Position numbers and translations under genes: made by a program. This document shows, one piece after another, positions 7,400-9,084 of a stretch of DNA of 9,084 bases; position 1 is the first letter of the stretch; every line of letters starts with the position of its first letter. The stretch comes from Legionella genomosp. 1 (GTDB lineage Bacteria; Pseudomonadota; Gammaproteobacteria; Legionellales; Legionellaceae). The stretch is taken from the NCBI GenBank assembly GCA_945865355.1, contig CAMBDN010000090.1:1-9084 (forward strand), read 5' to 3'. The notes under the pieces are model-generated. The model was not told the DNA's origin. It made no database searches and saw nothing but the letters and a program-made list of their open reading frames with translations.

Positions 7400-8176
7400 T
7401 TAAGCGGACTGCGCTGTCTCACAAATTTCACCTAAATTTAACAAGCGATAATAACGCTGAATACTAATGTCAGACAGCGGCTGTCGTTGCTCATCCAGTA
7501 AATGTGTATCAAGCCCCTCACTCAACTGTTTAGCCGTGTCAAGCATGATTGCAAAACGCTCGGCATCAATCGTAGTATTTCCGGAAGCTTGCATAAATAA
7601 ACATAGTCCATGCACACTAAAAGCACCAATATTTTGCAAATCAAATACGCCACTTGGAGTTGCTGCAGCCAAACTACACAAAACAGGACCTTGACCATTT
7701 GGAGATTGATGTCGGTGGAATAAATGCCCCTCTCCAAAACGCAGTCCAGAAGCAAGAACCGTCTGTAATAATTCATATCCTGCTAATTGGCGGTTTTCTT
7801 TTGCCAATAAAAACATCACTAATGAAGATACTGACTCTCGTCCTGCTGTTGGCTTTTTTTCTTCAGTTGATTCGCTCGCTGCTTGCTTAACCGCTTGGGT
7901 AACGCGTTGTTTAGGCGCTAAAATGCTCGGCCCTAAAGTCGATTGGATGGGGGGATCCATTGCAGGCGTTTCTGTTGTCGACTCACGTACAACTTTACGC
8001 ACCGCAATAATATCATCCTGATGCTGATGATGATGATTATTCTCAGGCTGACCAATCGACGGTCGATAGTTTACCCTATTTAAATTTTGACGCCGTGCCC
8101 TCATCATGCGACCAATTGCAATGACCACGCCAATCAGTAATAGGACATTGAGAACCAAACTCCAATTTGCCTGCAT
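7400..8176 (-). CDS. zipA: ZipA, FtsZ-anchoring cell division protein
   Basis: ZipA tethers FtsZ polymers to the inner membrane during Z-ring assembly. The 258-residue product has the family layout: an N-terminal membrane segment (about 5-22) followed by a basic patch (RMMRARRQ), a polar linker with a His/Gln/Asn run (NNHHHQHQDD, 46-55) and Pro/Thr/Ser-rich stretches to about 112, then the C-terminal FtsZ-binding domain (about 113-249). Typical C-domain motifs are GYELLQTVLASGLRFGEG, FHRHQSPNGQGPVL and FSVHGLCLFMQ. It is shorter than E. coli ZipA (328 residues), mainly in the linker, which varies widely. The ATG at 8176 has AGGAG at 8183-8187 with a 6-base spacer. It lies 26 bases after smc, the usual neighbour, but murF follows instead of the common ligA. 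Confidence 0.9.
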   Translation of the reverse strand: MQANWSLVLNVLLLIGVVIAIGRMMRARRQNLNRVNYRPSIGQPENNHHHQHQDDIIAVRKVVRESTTETPAMDPPIQSTLGPSILAPKQRVTQAVKQAASESTEEKKPTAGRESVSSLVMFLLAKENRQLAGYELLQTVLASGLRFGEGHLFHRHQSPNGQGPVLCSLAAATPSGVFDLQNIGAFSVHGLCLFMQASGNTTIDAERFAIMLDTAKQLSEGLDTHLLDEQRQPLSDISIQRYYRLLNLGEICETAQSA

Positions 8177-8182
8177 AATTAA

Positions 8183-8187
8183 CTCCT
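8183..8187 (-). promoter_or_regulatory. Ribosome binding site of zipA
   Basis: AGGAG on the - strand lies 6 bases before the zipA ATG at 8176. It supports that start and the expected N-terminal membrane anchor. Confidence 0.65.
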
Positions 8188-8202
8188 ACTCAACCATTAT
8201 CG

Positions 8203-9084
8203 TCAATTCGATTGCATATTGACAGCAGCCTCTACATCCACTGTAACCACTCGTGAAACACCCGGCTCACGCATGGTCACCCCAATTAAATGATCTGCCA
8301 TCTCCATTGTTACCTTGTTGTGCGTAATAAATAAGAACTGCACGAATTGTGACATCTCTTTAACCAAATCACAAAACCGTCGAACGTTCAAATCGTCCAA
8401 GGGGGCATCCACCTCGTCAAGCATACAAAATGGTGATGGATTCAGCTGGAAAATAGCAAAAACCAGCGCCACAGCGGTCATTGCCTTTTCACCCCCAGAC
8501 AGCAAATGGATCGTACTATTACGCTTACCTGGAGGTTGTGCCATGACCAAAATCCCTGCCTCTAAGAGATTATCACATGTCAACTCCAACAACGCACGAC
8601 CACCACCAAAAAGACGCGGAAAAAGTGATTGAAATGATCCATTCACCTGATCAAAGGTATCTTTTAAACGTAATTGTGTCTCTTTGTCCATTTTGGCAAT
8701 TGCCGCTTCCAAGGTAATAAGCGCATCCGTCAAATCTCGAGATTGCTCATCTAAATGTTGTTTGCGTTCTAACTCTGTCTGATATTCCTCAATCGCCACC
8801 AGATTAATCGCACCCAAACGTTTAATTTTTTCGTCAAGCACCACCATCGTCTGCTCACGCATCTGTAGGTTTACCTCTGCTGAAATACCCACCAAAAGAG
8901 TATCGACATCTGCACCCAACTCTGACAATGCTTCGATGAGCCCATTCGCCCTAACGGCTAAGCTTTGTTCATGCAATTGTTCTTGCTGCAGTTTTTCTTG
9001 CACGACTTTAACCTGCTGCTCTTCTAATTTATTGGCCTGCTCGCTATTGCCTAGTTGCTTTTGTATCTCATCAGTCGACTGTCG
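8203..9084 (-). CDS. smc: Smc, chromosome segregation ATPase (C-terminal part, runs off the right edge)
   Basis: Smc is the ABC-type ATPase of bacterial condensin, which compacts and separates the nucleoid. Only the last 293 residues are in the window. The reading frame is open to the right edge, so the GTG at 9003 is internal and not the start. The visible part begins with the end of the returning coiled coil (Gln/Glu/Leu-rich) and continues into the C-terminal head. The ABC signature LSGGEK is at about 195-200 of the visible part, Walker B with D-loop CMLDEVDAPLDD at about 220-231, and the switch histidine in ITHNK at about 253-257. The tail GVTMREPGVSRVVTVDVE is typical of gammaproteobacterial Smc. 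The full protein is normally close to 1,170 residues. The TGA ends 26 bases before zipA, matching the conserved smc-zipA pair. Confidence 0.93.
   Translation of the reverse strand, partial: RQSTDEIQKQLGNSEQANKLEEQQVKVVQEKLQQEQLHEQSLAVRANGLIEALSELGADVDTLLVGISAEVNLQMREQTMVVLDEKIKRLGAINLVAIEEYQTELERKQHLDEQSRDLTDALITLEAAIAKMDKETQLRLKDTFDQVNGSFQSLFPRLFGGGRALLELTCDNLLEAGILVMAQPPGKRNSTIHLLSGGEKAMTAVALVFAIFQLNPSPFCMLDEVDAPLDDLNVRRFCDLVKEMSQFVQFLFITHNKVTMEMADHLIGVTMREPGVSRVVTVDVEAAVNMQSN

Noticed and set aside
8203..9003. GTG at 9003 as a real start of a short 266-residue SMC-like protein
   Set aside because: The frame stays open without a stop to the window edge and the extra 27 residues continue the coiled-coil character, so this is the interior of full-length smc.

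Overview
The window looks like the chromosome of a gammaproteobacterium. The leftward part carries a C-terminal smc end followed by zipA (zipA is essentially gammaproteobacterial), then murF, mraY, murD and ftsW in the order of the classic division and cell wall (dcw) cluster. Base composition is AT-leaning by eye. The large rightward gene at the left has the architecture of a secreted effector, which would fit a host-associated lineage such as the Legionellales. That placement is an inference from architecture, not from a marker gene.

Layout: positions 1-310 are mostly non-coding upstream DNA with a perfect 8-bp hairpin (158-176), and a second 8-bp inverted repeat (253-260/303-310) whose right arm touches the start codon of the next gene. 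Positions 311-2341 (+) encode a 676-residue protein that I do not recognise by name. It has an N-terminal domain with a spaced Cys/His/Asp pattern resembling papain-like or transglutaminase-like enzymes, an Ala/Gly then Pro-rich hinge, and a long helical C-terminal half with an internally duplicated W..DGPV motif. It converges on ftsW with only 16 bases between the stop codons.

Positions 2358-9084 (-) are a tight leftward gene run: smc (partial, entering from the right edge), zipA, murF, mraY, murD, ftsW. Intergenic gaps are 26, 23-24, 71 and 13 bases, and murD/ftsW overlap by 4 bases, so co-transcription is likely. MurF, MraY and MurD make UDP-MurNAc-pentapeptide, load it onto the lipid carrier (lipid I), and add D-Glu in the stem. 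FtsW polymerises septal glycan, ZipA anchors FtsZ at the membrane and Smc organises the nucleoid. The run therefore couples chromosome organisation, Z-ring anchoring and wall synthesis.

The arrangement is a hybrid: smc-zipA, usually followed by ligA in many gammaproteobacteria, is joined to an internal dcw fragment. The usual flanks (ftsL/ftsI/murE before murF; murG/murC/ftsQAZ after ftsW) are absent here. The most novel item is the putative effector gene at the broken end of the cluster.
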